A stretch of DNA of 64,000 nucleotides from JBFGJH01 sp041586155. Its GTDB lineage: Bacteria; Actinomycetota; Acidimicrobiia; Spongiisociales; JAENVV01. The DNA lies in the NCBI GenBank assembly GCA_041586155.1, contig JBFHAT010000008.1, positions 27,131 through 91,130 of the forward strand, read 5' to 3'. The notes under the pieces are model-generated. The model saw only the letters and a program-made list of their open reading frames with translations, was not told the DNA's origin and did no database searches. The number at the start of each line of letters is the position of its first letter. The first letter of the stretch is position 1. The translations under genes and the position numbers were made by a program. Shown here one piece after another: positions 34,957-43,535 of the stretch.

Positions 34957-35784
34957 TCACTCGGCAGGTTGAGCCGGCCAGAGCGACCGAGCCGTCAACA
35001 CGATGAAGAAGAGGACGATCGGAACGACTGCCATCGTGGCCGAGCCCGATGTGTTGGCGTGGAAGCTGATCACCAATCCGGCCGCCACCGAACCGACCCC
35101 GATCCCCGCCGCCGTCGCCATGATGGCCGGCACCCGCCTGACGAGGAGTGCGGCGGTGGCCGGCGGGCCGATCAACAGACCGAAGACGAGCAGCGCGCCC
35201 ACGGTCCGGAAGGATCCGATGATGCTGGTGGCGATGAGGGCGAGGAGAGCGGCGTGGGCGAGACGGGGCCGCATTCCGAGCAATTGCGCCTTTTGTTCAT
35301 TGAACGACAACACCAGAAAGGGCCGGTAGAGCACCGCGGTCGCCAGCCCGGTGATCGCTGCTACGGCGCCCAGCGTGAGGAGATCTCCGCTCGTCACGCC
35401 AAGGGCGTCGCCGAACAAGATGCCCGTGATCGTGCCGCTGAACGACGCTGTCCTCGACACGAGGATCACGCCCAGCCCGAGCATCCCGACAAAAAGCAAC
35501 CCGATTCCTGTGTCCTCGGAGAATGTCGTCTGCCGGTGCACGAGACTGATTCCGAACAGCATCACTGCGGCGGCGATCGCAGCCCCGACGAGCACGTTGA
35601 AGTCGAGCAGGATTGCCAGGGCGATGCCAGGAATGACGCCGTGGACGAGGGCATCACCGAGGAACGACATGCCGCGGATCACCACCCACGTGCCAACCAG
35701 CGCCAGGGCCAATGCAGCGAGCGCGCCACCGAGCAATGCTCGTTGTTGGAATCCCAACTCGAATGGCGCGGTCAGCCAATCCAT
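34957..35784 (-). CDS. znuB: Zinc/manganese ABC transporter permease (ZnuB-like)
   Basis: A 275-residue polytopic permease of the ABC-3 family: QQRALLGGALAALALALVGTWVVI, GMSFLGDALVHGVIPGIALA (a signature of ZnuB/TroC/MntB) and SFRTVGALLVFGLLIGPPATAALL. It forms the membrane pore for metal brought by the adjacent ZnuA-like protein and energised by the ATPase at 37183. It is separated from the znuA stop by 27 bp on the same strand. Confidence 0.9.
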   Translation of the reverse strand: MDWLTAPFELGFQQRALLGGALAALALALVGTWVVIRGMSFLGDALVHGVIPGIALAILLDFNVLVGAAIAAAVMLFGISLVHRQTTFSEDTGIGLLFVGMLGLGVILVSRTASFSGTITGILFGDALGVTSGDLLTLGAVAAITGLATAVLYRPFLVLSFNEQKAQLLGMRPRLAHAALLALIATSIIGSFRTVGALLVFGLLIGPPATAALLVRRVPAIMATAAGIGVGSVAAGLVISFHANTSGSATMAVVPIVLFFIVLTARSLWPAQPAE

Positions 35785-35811
35785 GTCGCTCGACTCTGAT
35801 TCGGCGGTATG

Positions 35812-36717
35812 TCAATCGCCCAGGGCATCGGCGATCAACTCGGCGTTGGACCTCAGCATCCCGACGAGCGTATCAGCGGGCGATCCGGGTGGACCGAGCG
35901 AGCCGGTCTGCAACTCCACCACCGCGACCTCGCCTCCGAACTCCGCGGCCACCGCCTCCGCAAGCGCAACAGGTTGGCTGGTCTCGGCGAAGATGACATC
36001 GATCCCCTCGCGCTGGATGGTTGCTACGAGGCGACTCAAGTCGGCCGAACTCGGATCCGCCAGGGTGGAACCGCCGGGCACCACTACTCCCACGATCTCG
36101 AAGTCGTACCGGGCGGCGAAATAGCCGAGCGCGTCATGGTTGGTGACGAGCTTCCTCCGAGGGTCAGGGATGGCCGTCAATTGGGCGGCAATGTCTTCGT
36201 CGGCTGCGCGCATCTCCTCCGCATATCGTTCGGCATTCGCCGCCCAGTCGACGCCGGGGGCGACCTCGGCCAGGGCGACTGCCACGAGCCGAGCGGCTTC
36301 GGCGTTGCGCAGCGGATCCATCCACACGTGCGGGTCGAGCGCCCCCTCGTCCCCCGTCGCGAATGGAAGTGGATCGACGAGCGGAGCCACGGTCAGAACC
36401 TCCGTTCCCTCGGCCTCGATCGACATCAAGACATCCGCAAATGCCTCTTCGAGCCCGAGCCCATTGGCCACGACCAGGTCGGCGCTTTGCAGCGCTGCTG
36501 CTTGTTGGGCGGACAGCTCATAATCGTGGGGATCGGCGCCCACCGGCATCAGCACCGTGACTTCGGCCCGATCCCCCACCACCCCGAGGGCGATGTCCCC
36601 GAGGATCGAAGTGGTGGCGACGACGACGGGTCCGTCGGATCCCGACGATCCCGTGCCGCATGCGGCCGCCAGCAACCACCAAACGGCCAGCAACCCAACC
36701 GTCCCCCGTCTCGACAA
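35812..36717 (-). CDS. znuA: Zinc/manganese-binding ABC lipoprotein (ZnuA-like)
   Basis: A 301-residue cluster A-I metal-binding protein. The signal LLAVWWLLAAAC ends in a lipobox, then VVATTSILGDIALGV. Metal ligands fit GADPHDYELS (His), LDPHVWMDP (His), KLVTNHDALGYF (His) and IFAETSQP (Glu/Asp). There is no long His-rich loop. A TTG start at 36717 is proposed because the in-frame ATG at 36738 lies inside the Fur box. The TTG is 7 nt from a CATTAT hexamer and mirrors the start of the divergent regulator. Confidence 0.85.
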   Translation of the reverse strand: MSRRGTVGLLAVWWLLAAACGTGSSGSDGPVVVATTSILGDIALGVVGDRAEVTVLMPVGADPHDYELSAQQAAALQSADLVVANGLGLEEAFADVLMSIEAEGTEVLTVAPLVDPLPFATGDEGALDPHVWMDPLRNAEAARLVAVALAEVAPGVDWAANAERYAEEMRAADEDIAAQLTAIPDPRRKLVTNHDALGYFAARYDFEIVGVVVPGGSTLADPSSADLSRLVATIQREGIDVIFAETSQPVALAEAVAAEFGGEVAVVELQTGSLGPPGSPADTLVGMLRSNAELIADALGD

Positions 36718-36723
36718 TGCAGC

Positions 36724-36742
36724 TATAATGAGAATCATTATC
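36724..36742. promoter_or_regulatory. Fur/Zur operator between znuA and the Fur-family gene
   Basis: The perfect 7-3-7 palindrome ATAATGA-GAA-TCATTAT occupies 36725-36741. Over 19 bp (36724-36742) it matches 17 positions of the classical Fur box GATAATGATAATCATTATC. Both arms end in CATTAT hexamers that can serve as -10 elements, each 7 nt from a start codon (TTG 36717 on the minus strand, GTG 36749 on the plus strand). Repressor binding would cover both promoters. Confidence 0.85.
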
Positions 36743-36748
36743 GGATCA

Positions 36749-37186
36749 GTGTACCCGGCCGTCGACACACAGATCGAGCGCACCCTGTACGACCAGGACG
36801 TACGCTATACGGAGGGGCGCCGCCAGGTGGTCGCCGCCCTCTCAGCGGCTGACGGGCCACGCTCGGCCGGTGAGCTGGTCGCCGAGCTGGCTGCGCCGCT
36901 GCCTCTCTCGTCGATCTATCGCACACTCGCGGTGCTGGCCGCGGCGGGCGTGGTCGTCCCCCACTATTCGACCAAGGGTCTCACCCGCTACGAGCTGGCC
37001 GAGTGGTTGACCGGTCATCACCATCATCTGGTCTGCGCCGAGTGCGGTACGGTCGAAGACGTCGAAATCCCCGACGCATTCGAGCGAGAGCTCCGCGCAC
37101 TCGTCTCCGGCATCGGCGAGCATGCCGGCTTTTCTCCAACGAGTCACGCTCTGGAGATCGAAGGCCGATGCGAAGGTTGCTCATGA
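36749..37186 (+). CDS. Fur-family metalloregulator (probable Zur)
   Basis: A 145-residue ferric-uptake-regulator family protein. The winged helix spans about residues 15-75 (YTEGRRQVVAALSAADGP ... LPLSSIYRTLAVLAAAGVV). The dimer/metal domain has GHHHHLVCAECGTVEDVEIP and a terminal CEGC, the second CxxC of a structural Zn site. Gene context (ZnuABC around it) makes zinc the likely effector. GTG 36749 is used; ATG 36728 would lie inside the operator. ATGA overlap couples it to the ATPase gene. Confidence 0.88.
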   Translation: MYPAVDTQIERTLYDQDVRYTEGRRQVVAALSAADGPRSAGELVAELAAPLPLSSIYRTLAVLAAAGVVVPHYSTKGLTRYELAEWLTGHHHHLVCAECGTVEDVEIPDAFERELRALVSGIGEHAGFSPTSHALEIEGRCEGCS

Positions 37187-38052
37187 ACGAGGCGGGAGGT
37201 CACGCCACCCACGAGCGTTCCGCCCTGGCCGACGATCCGATGGTCGTCGCCGACCGGATCACGCTGGCGCACGGCAGCCGGGTGGCTCTCGGCGAGTCGA
37301 GCTTCACCATTCCCCGGGGCAAGGTGACCGCGGTGATCGGCCCGAATGGCTCGGGCAAGTCCACGATCCTCAACGCCATCGCCGGGTTGCATGCTCCCAG
37401 CACAGGATCCATCCGAGTGGACGCGCCTGCCGAGCGGATTGCGTATGTGCTCCAGACCACCAAGGTCAACGAGAACCTCCCGATCTCGGTCCGTGAGGTC
37501 GTTGCGATGGGCCGCTACACCGGCACAGGGCCCTACCGCTTCTTGACGACTCACGACCGGGAGGCGGTCGATGCAGCGATGGCACGCACGGACATCGGCG
37601 GGCTGGCCACCCGCCATCTACAAGATCTCTCCGGCGGGCAGCGCCAGCGCGTGTTCGTCGCGCAAGGTCTGGCTCAGGAGCACGATCTCCTGCTGCTGGA
37701 TGAGCCTCTGACGGGGATCGATCTGATCACCGCCCAAGCCATCGACGAGGTCATCCATGATGAGCTGGCTCGCGGATGCACCGTGGCCATGACCACCCAT
37801 GACCTGTCGGAAGCGCGCGTCGCGGGCCATGTGCTGCTCCTGGCCGGCCGGGTCGTCGCCTCCGGTCCCCCCGGTGACGTTCTCACCACCGAGAATCTCA
37901 CCGCCGCTTACGGACCGTCGCTCCTCCACATGGCTCACGACGAGCTGTTTGTCGACGACCCCGCCCACGCCCCGGTCCCGGGCCGCCACGTACATCGAGA
38001 CCGGACCATTCACACCGAGACGTCCCACCAACCACCACCACCGAGCGACTGA
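37183..38052 (+). CDS. znuC: Metal ABC transporter ATP-binding protein (ZnuC-like)
   Basis: A 289-residue ABC ATPase: Walker A GPNGSGKST, Q-loop region YVLQTTKVNENLP, signature DLSGGQRQRVFVAQ, Walker B DLLLLDEPLTG and switch His in MTTHDLSEA. It has an extra His-rich tail (VPGRHVHRDRTIHTETSH, then PPPPSD) that could bind metal. It completes the transporter with the permease and binding protein encoded on the other strand. Being coupled to the regulator (ATGA) means repressor and ATPase are made together. Confidence 0.9.
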   Translation: MNEAGGHATHERSALADDPMVVADRITLAHGSRVALGESSFTIPRGKVTAVIGPNGSGKSTILNAIAGLHAPSTGSIRVDAPAERIAYVLQTTKVNENLPISVREVVAMGRYTGTGPYRFLTTHDREAVDAAMARTDIGGLATRHLQDLSGGQRQRVFVAQGLAQEHDLLLLDEPLTGIDLITAQAIDEVIHDELARGCTVAMTTHDLSEARVAGHVLLLAGRVVASGPPGDVLTTENLTAAYGPSLLHMAHDELFVDDPAHAPVPGRHVHRDRTIHTETSHQPPPPSD

Positions 38053-38055
38053 GGA

Positions 38056-38484
38056 TCAGGTCGACTCGTTCGGGTCGTGGTTGACCATCCAGTGGACGCC
38101 GTATTTGTCGGTGCACATTCCGAAGTCGGCCCCCCAGAACGCTCGCTCGTAGGGCATTGTGATCGCCCCGCCTTGGGCCAGACCGTTGAAGATCCTGCGA
38201 CTCTCGTCCCCATCGGTGGGGTTGATGCTGATCTGTACGTTGTCGCCTGGGCTGGTTGGTCCGAGGGCATCGGGTCGGTCGGAACCCATCAGAACCTGGC
38301 CGTCACCCACCGGAAGGGCGATGTGCATGATCTTGTGCGGATCCATCGAGGGGACGTTGGGATCGTCTGGCATCTCGTCGTATCGGCTGACGTCCGAGAA
38401 CTCTCCGCCGAATACCGATCGATAGAACTCGAACGCTTCCTCGCAGTCACCGCTGAAGTTGAGATACGGGTTGACGCGGATCAC
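38056..38484 (-). CDS. VOC/PhnB-like glyoxalase-fold protein
   Basis: A 142-residue vicinal-oxygen-chelate fold protein of the PhnB/YjdN type: NPYLNFSGDCEEAFEFYRSVFGGE, KIMHIALPVGDGQVLMGSD and FGMCTDKYGVHWMVNHD. These cytoplasmic proteins are small dimers with unproven enzymatic roles. GTG 38484 is set by a perfect AAGGAGG ribosome-binding site 6 nt upstream. Confidence 0.9.
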   Translation of the reverse strand: MIRVNPYLNFSGDCEEAFEFYRSVFGGEFSDVSRYDEMPDDPNVPSMDPHKIMHIALPVGDGQVLMGSDRPDALGPTSPGDNVQISINPTDGDESRRIFNGLAQGGAITMPYERAFWGADFGMCTDKYGVHWMVNHDPNEST

Positions 38485-38578
38485 GGTGGCCTCCTTGGTC
38501 GTGACGGCGTCCACGCTACGCCCAAGCCCGGGGCGACGCCGCTGGTCTGCGACCTCGAATCCGCTGCAACTTCGAGGT

Positions 38579-39487
38579 TCAGTCCGCCAATGGTTCCCCA
38601 CGCCCGGTCCGGCGGTCCCGAGACCGTTCGGCGATCGCAGCGAAGTCGGGATCGATCCGATAGTGATAGTCGTCCCACCAGCCGTCGCGCTCGGGCTCGA
38701 ACCGCCGCGCCGGAACAACGCTCGCCATCGCCTCCGCCTTCATCGTCCGTTCGAGGTCGCGGTACACCTTTTCGGTGAGATCGTCGGGCTGGACGGGAGA
38801 GAAGACTTTCATCGTCATCGGTTGGCCAAAACGCAACCTCGGCGAGAAAGGGTGCTCCCACACCCGGTGGCCGCCCGTGAGCACGACCGGCAACAAGGGT
38901 CGGTTCCAGCGCTGCGCCACGCGCAACGCGCTGCGCTGAAACCCGATCTCGATACCGAGGACCGAGCCCTGTGGGAAGATCACGAGGCTGTCGCCTTCCT
39001 CGAACACTCGCTCGACGTCGTCGACGAAACGACGCAGCGCGCCGATGTTCGGGCGGGTGGCGACTTTGGGATGGCGCATGGCGGTGAGGTACCGGCCAAC
39101 CGCGGGCCACTCGAAGAGTTCGTCCCTGGCTACGAACCGCAGTCCGAGCGGGAGGGACAACAGCGGCACCGGATCAACGAGACTCTCGTGCAGCGCGACC
39201 ACGACGTACTGCTCGACGGGATCGACGTTCTGCAGTCCCGACTGGTCAATGTCGAGTCGCAAGTAACGAGTCGCGATCCGGCCCCAAAGCCGTTCGAGCG
39301 AGTGCGCTCGACGGTTCCCGCCCAGCCGTCGCCCCCACACAACCATGCGGGCGCCGGCAGAGACGAGGGCAGGAGCGCCTAGACCTCGGATCGGGTGGCC
39401 GGGCGAACGGAACCGCAAAGGCGAGCCAGGCTCGACTCCTTCATTGCGTCCACGCGGCCGCCGTCCGGCCGCCCACGGCTCCTTCAC
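38579..39487 (-). CDS. 1-acyl-glycerol-3-phosphate acyltransferase-like (PlsC)
   Basis: A 302-residue PlsC-superfamily protein. The catalytic H-x4-D box is ALHESLVDPVPLL at about residue 100, and the acyl-acceptor region is VIFPQGSVLG (FPEGTR family position with Gln for Glu and S for T). The C-terminal about 60 residues are charged and probably membrane-peripheral. It esterifies lysophosphatidate or a related lysolipid. It is 160 bp from the divergent acylphosphatase. Confidence 0.82.
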   Translation of the reverse strand: MKEPWAAGRRPRGRNEGVEPGSPLRFRSPGHPIRGLGAPALVSAGARMVVWGRRLGGNRRAHSLERLWGRIATRYLRLDIDQSGLQNVDPVEQYVVVALHESLVDPVPLLSLPLGLRFVARDELFEWPAVGRYLTAMRHPKVATRPNIGALRRFVDDVERVFEEGDSLVIFPQGSVLGIEIGFQRSALRVAQRWNRPLLPVVLTGGHRVWEHPFSPRLRFGQPMTMKVFSPVQPDDLTEKVYRDLERTMKAEAMASVVPARRFEPERDGWWDDYHYRIDPDFAAIAERSRDRRTGRGEPLAD

Positions 39488-39627
39488 ATCGAGAACAATG
39501 GCACAGTCGGTCCGGTAACCCGCTCATGACGCGGCCCACGACCCCGGTGAATGTCCCTCACCGACGGGGACGTCGCCGCCTCGCCGTTTGACCATGCCCC
39601 CGCAGTTGCGGTGTAGGTTCGGAGGCC

Positions 39628-39651
39628 GTGGCCGAGAGCACGTCATCGTGA
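39628..39651 (+). CDS. Possible 7-residue upstream ORF before acylphosphatase
   Basis: GTG 39628 reads 7 codons (MAESTSS) to a TGA at 39649-39651 that overlaps the acyP start (GTGA). A TAGGTT hexamer (39614-39619) lies 8 nt upstream, so this could be a leaderless upstream ORF coupled to acyP. Such short ORFs also arise by chance. Confidence 0.2.
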   Translation: MAESTSS

Positions 39652-39917
39652 CCGCGATCAACGCAACGGTTCGGGGGGTTGTGCAAGGGGTGGGGTTCCG
39701 GTATTTCGTCCTTCGCGAAGCGCAGCGGCTGGGTCTTACCGGCTGGGTGCACAACCGGACCGATGGATCCGTCGGACTCTGGGTTCAGGGTGGGGCTGCT
39801 GAGATTGCGGAGTTCAAGGAGTGCCTTGCGGTTGGCCCTCGTCACGCCTCGATCTCGTCCTTACAGATCGAGGAGGCCCAACCGAACCCGTCCGTGCAGG
39901 GGTTCGAGGTCAGATGA
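39648..39917 (+). CDS. acyP: Acylphosphatase
   Basis: An 89-residue acylphosphatase: INATVRGVVQGVGFRYFVLR has the catalytic Arg (GVGFR), and LTGWVHNRTDGSVGLWVQG has the catalytic Asn (HNRxDG). The enzyme hydrolyses carboxyl-phosphate bonds such as acetyl phosphate or 1,3-bisphosphoglycerate. The GTG start precedes the NuoF-like gene; only one base separates its stop from that gene's GTG at 39919. Confidence 0.92.
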   Translation: MTAINATVRGVVQGVGFRYFVLREAQRLGLTGWVHNRTDGSVGLWVQGGAAEIAEFKECLAVGPRHASISSLQIEEAQPNPSVQGFEVR

Positions 39918-39918
39918 C

Positions 39919-41235
39919 GTGACTCGTACTGACCGATTGCTACCCGAGGAGCCGCTGCTCGACCTCGCGTCCTACCTGGCGGCGGGTGGAGGGTCGGGTC
40001 TGCGACACGCTGCCGAGCTGGGCGGCGAGTCGGTGATACGGCTGGTCCGGGAGTCCGGCCTGCGGGGACGGGGCGGCGCCGGGTTTCCCACCGGCCTCAA
40101 ATGGCATGGTGCCGCCCAGGCAGAAGGCCCGGCGGTCGTCGTCGCCAACGCTGCCGAGGGAGAGCCCGGGACCATGAAGGACCGGGCGATCATGGAGTAC
40201 AACCCGTACCTGCTGCTGGAGGGGATGGCGATCGCTGCCGAAGCGATCCGCGCAACCACAGCGATCATTGGCATCAAGGCGCGTTTCGAGCCTCACATCG
40301 CCCGTTTGGAATCCGCTGCTTCGGAGATGGCAGCGGCCGGACTGCTGGATGGGATCGATTTCCGCATCACCGAAGGACCCGACGACTACCTGTTGGGGGT
40401 CGAGACGGCACTCCTGGAGGTGATCGAGGGGCGTGACCCTCTCCCCCGCGTGCTCCCTCCCTATCTGCACGGGCTGGCCGGAGCAGGTGACAATGAGCTG
40501 CGTACGGTCGTCAACAATGTCGAGACCCTTGCCAACGTGCCTGGCATCGTGGCCAACGGCTCTGATTGGTTCAGAGAGAACGGCACCGGAGAGTCACCCG
40601 GCACGATGGTCTTCACCGTCTCAGGCGATGTTCGCAGACCGGCAGTGGTCGAACTGCCGTTGGGCACACCCCTCTCGCTGCTCATCTACGGCCCAGGCGG
40701 AGGATTGCACGACGGTCGAAAACCAAAGCTCGTCATCTCGGGTGTGTCGAACCGCCCTTTGGCCGAGCACGAGCTGGATGTGCCGATGTCGTACGAGGCG
40801 ATGAGCCGGATCGGGAGCGGGCTGGGCGCGGGTGGATTCATCGTGTACGACGACACGACATGTGCGGTCGAGGTCGCTACGGCGCTCTCGGGGTTTCTGG
40901 CGCGCAGCTCGTGCGGGCAGTGCCCACCTTGCAAGCTCGGCACCAGTGCGTTCGCCGACGGGTTTGCATCGGTGCTCGATGGGGATTCCGACTTCGATGA
41001 CGTCGCGGCAATGACCGCGTGGATCTCTCGCGTCACCGACGCCAATCGCTGTGGACTCGGTGCCGGCCAACGGGCCTTGGCGGAGGGCATCTTGGACGTG
41101 TTCGCCGACGACGTGGTGGCGTGTGTCGAGCGGCGGTGTCCCGGGCACCGGGGGCTGCTGCCTCCGGCTCCGATCGATCATGACCCCGCTGCCCAACGGC
41201 CGTTGATCGTCTTCATGCCCGGCGACGAACTCTGA
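39919..41235 (+). CDS. Solitary NuoF-like NADH:FMN subunit
   Basis: A 438-residue NuoF/HoxF/FdsB-family flavoprotein. FMN site: LRGRGGAGFPTGLKW. NADH/FMN loop: NAAEGEPGTMKDR (usually NADEGEPG, so one Asp is Ala). N3 iron-sulfur ligands: SSCGQCPPCKLG plus RCGLGAG, all four Cys present. No NuoE, NuoG or membrane subunit is adjacent, only acylphosphatase. It may serve as a free-standing NADH-dependent diaphorase or pair with partners elsewhere. One base separates it from acyP. Confidence 0.85.
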   Translation: MTRTDRLLPEEPLLDLASYLAAGGGSGLRHAAELGGESVIRLVRESGLRGRGGAGFPTGLKWHGAAQAEGPAVVVANAAEGEPGTMKDRAIMEYNPYLLLEGMAIAAEAIRATTAIIGIKARFEPHIARLESAASEMAAAGLLDGIDFRITEGPDDYLLGVETALLEVIEGRDPLPRVLPPYLHGLAGAGDNELRTVVNNVETLANVPGIVANGSDWFRENGTGESPGTMVFTVSGDVRRPAVVELPLGTPLSLLIYGPGGGLHDGRKPKLVISGVSNRPLAEHELDVPMSYEAMSRIGSGLGAGGFIVYDDTTCAVEVATALSGFLARSSCGQCPPCKLGTSAFADGFASVLDGDSDFDDVAAMTAWISRVTDANRCGLGAGQRALAEGILDVFADDVVACVERRCPGHRGLLPPAPIDHDPAAQRPLIVFMPGDEL

Positions 41236-41251
41236 AACGCCATGCGAGTGC

Positions 41252-42484
41252 TCAACGAACTGGGCGGGTTTCGCGCATCAGAGCTGCGACGGCCAAGCCC
41301 GAGATCATGGTGAGGGCGGCGACCAGCCAGATCGCCGATCCGATCGAGCTCAGATCGGCGACGACGCCGGTGACCACCGCGCCGATTGCGAATCCGGCGT
41401 CGCGCCACAGCCGGTAGACGCCGACTGCGGATGCACGCCACTCGGGGTGCGCCACGTCGCCGACGGCAGCCAGCAAGGTGGGGTACACCATCGCCGTCCC
41501 CGCACCGAGCACCACGGATGCAGCCACCCACGACCGGAAGGACGTCGAAGAGGCGATCAGGCCGATCGCCACGGCCTGTACCACCATTCCGGCGACGATC
41601 AGCCTCTTGCGGCCGATCCGGTCGGACAGCGCGCCCGTCCCCAACTGCCCCAGGCCCCACACGGCCGGGTAGACGGCAGCGAGGAGGCCGATGTCACCGA
41701 CGCCCAGGCCCGCTGCCGCGTAGAAGATCGGGAGCAGACCCCACGCCATACCATCGTTCAGGTTGTTGACCAGACCGGCCTGGCTGATGGCGGCCAGGGT
41801 CCGGTTCCGAAATGTGGCTTCCGCCAGCACCTCGGACGCACGCATGCCGGCCCCGGCCTCATGGCGGCGGTCCCCCGCCTCGAGGCGGGCGTGGTCGTGC
41901 GTCTCGCGTACGAACAACGTGGACAGGCCCAGGCCCAGTCCGGCAAAAGCGATCCCCATGAAGAACGGCTCGGGGCGGAGTCCGTATCGGGCGGCCACCA
42001 GTCCTGTGGCCAGCGCAGTGCCGGCCACCGCCAAGTAGCCGGCCGCCTCGTTCAGGCCCATGGCGAGGCCCCTCCGGGCGGGGCCCGCCAAGTCGATCTT
42101 CATGATGACGGTCGTCGACCAGGTGAGGCCCTGATTGACGCCGAGAAGCACGTTGGCGGCCACCACCCATCCCCAGTTGGGAGCCCAGATCAGGATGAGC
42201 GGCACCGGCAGCCCCGCGAGCCAGCCTGCGATGAGGACGGGCTTGCGGCCCACTCGGTCGGCCAGAGTCCCTGCCAGCAGGTTGGTCACCGCCTTCACCA
42301 GTCCGAACGCGACGATGAAGGTGAGCGTCAGCGTGACGCCGGTCAGACCGAACTCGCCCTCGGCAAGCAGAGGAAGTACCGTGCGTTCCTGACCGAGCAT
42401 CGCTCCCACGAGCGCATTGACCCCGACGAGCAACGTGAATTGAGCAAGGTTGGGGCCGATTCCGAGTCTTACCTCCGACGTCAC
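41252..42484 (-). CDS. MFS transporter
   Basis: A 410-residue major facilitator protein with about 12 membrane segments. Signatures are LAGTLADRVGRKPVLIAGWL between helices 2 and 3, and GALSDRIGRKRLIVAGMV between helices 8 and 9, both standard MFS loop motifs. It is probably an efflux pump or metabolite carrier. It converges with the NuoF-like gene, leaving 16 bp. The start is GTG 42484. Confidence 0.88.
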   Translation of the reverse strand: MTSEVRLGIGPNLAQFTLLVGVNALVGAMLGQERTVLPLLAEGEFGLTGVTLTLTFIVAFGLVKAVTNLLAGTLADRVGRKPVLIAGWLAGLPVPLILIWAPNWGWVVAANVLLGVNQGLTWSTTVIMKIDLAGPARRGLAMGLNEAAGYLAVAGTALATGLVAARYGLRPEPFFMGIAFAGLGLGLSTLFVRETHDHARLEAGDRRHEAGAGMRASEVLAEATFRNRTLAAISQAGLVNNLNDGMAWGLLPIFYAAAGLGVGDIGLLAAVYPAVWGLGQLGTGALSDRIGRKRLIVAGMVVQAVAIGLIASSTSFRSWVAASVVLGAGTAMVYPTLLAAVGDVAHPEWRASAVGVYRLWRDAGFAIGAVVTGVVADLSSIGSAIWLVAALTMISGLAVAALMRETRPVR

Positions 42485-42583
42485 TCGGTCAACCCTTCAA
42501 CGGGCGGCCGCACGGCATCGAGTCGAGCGCGAACCGCTGGGCATCTGGAGTCCGTAGTGTTCGGTTCCGGAGGAAGGATTTCT

Positions 42584-43498
42584 ATGAACCGCTCGGTCGT
42601 CATCGCATTCATCATCGCATCTGCCACGGCGCTGTCTGCGCCGGTGTTGGCTGGACCACCGGTGTTTCCCGACGTGATAGCCCTCCCCGGGGGCTTCTTC
42701 CCCGAAGGCATCGCCATCGGGCAAGGCACGACTGCCTACGTCGGGTCGCTGGTCGACGGCGCCATCTGGAAAGGCGACGTACGAACCGGCGAGGGTGCCG
42801 TGCTCGTCGCCGGCGTTCCCGGCCGGATTGCCGTCGGGATGGATCACGACGCTCGCAGCGGACACCTGTGGGTTGCCGGCGGCCCTGACGGGAACGCCTA
42901 CGTGTACGACGGCAACTCCGGATCGTTGGTCGATGTCCTCGACCTCGTCCCCGGCGGGTTCGTGAACGATGTCATCGTCACGAGACGCGCCGCCTACCTG
43001 ACGGACAGCTTCGCACCGCAGCTGTACGAGGTGCCGCTCACAGCAAATGGGACCGTGAGCGGACCTCCCCGAACGATCCCTCTGACCGGTTCCTTCCAGT
43101 TCCAGCCTGGCCAGTTCAACGCCAATGGCATCGAAGCATCGCCGGACGGTGGAACGCTGATCGTCGTCAACAGTTTCTTCGGTGAGCTGTACACGGTCCC
43201 GGCGGGTTCGGGGGCAGCGACGACCATCGAACTCGGCGGAGCCGTGGTCAACGGCGACGGCTTGGTGTTGGTCGGCCGCACGCTGTACGCCGTCGAGGGC
43301 GGCAAGAACCAAATCACGGAGATCGCTCTGGCGGCCGGTTATGGCGCTGGAACCGTCACCGACACGATCTCTAGCCCATCGTTCGACGTGCCGACGACGG
43401 CGGCCCGGCATGGTCGAAGCCTCTACGCCGTCAACGCCAAGTTCGGCACTCCGCCGCTTCCGACCACGCCCTACGAAATCGTGCGAGTCGACCGCTGA
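42584..43498 (+). CDS. Secreted beta-propeller-like protein (SMP-30/NHL style)
   Basis: A 304-residue exported protein. A signal peptide (VVIAFIIASATALSAPVLA) is followed by repeats of the kind seen in SMP-30/gluconolactonase or NHL propellers (FFPEGIAIGQGTTAYVGSL; NGIEASPDGGTLIVVNSFFG; VNGDGLVLVGRTLYAVEGG). Catalysis is not assured, since metal-binding residues cannot be located confidently. A GGAGGAAGG ribosome-binding site sets the ATG at 42584. It is 37 bp upstream of a lipoprotein gene on the same strand. Confidence 0.78.
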   Translation: MNRSVVIAFIIASATALSAPVLAGPPVFPDVIALPGGFFPEGIAIGQGTTAYVGSLVDGAIWKGDVRTGEGAVLVAGVPGRIAVGMDHDARSGHLWVAGGPDGNAYVYDGNSGSLVDVLDLVPGGFVNDVIVTRRAAYLTDSFAPQLYEVPLTANGTVSGPPRTIPLTGSFQFQPGQFNANGIEASPDGGTLIVVNSFFGELYTVPAGSGAATTIELGGAVVNGDGLVLVGRTLYAVEGGKNQITEIALAAGYGAGTVTDTISSPSFDVPTTAARHGRSLYAVNAKFGTPPLPTTPYEIVRVDR

Positions 43499-43523
43499 CG
43501 ACCGCAACCGGCACATCGGCCGA

Positions 43524-43529
43524 TACCCT
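43524..43529 (+). promoter_or_regulatory. -10 element of a leaderless promoter (TACCCT)
   Basis: TACCCT ends 6 nt before ATG 43536, and there is no Shine-Dalgarno sequence. The lipoprotein can therefore be transcribed on its own as well as from the propeller gene upstream. Confidence 0.4.
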
Positions 43530-43535
43530 GACCCG

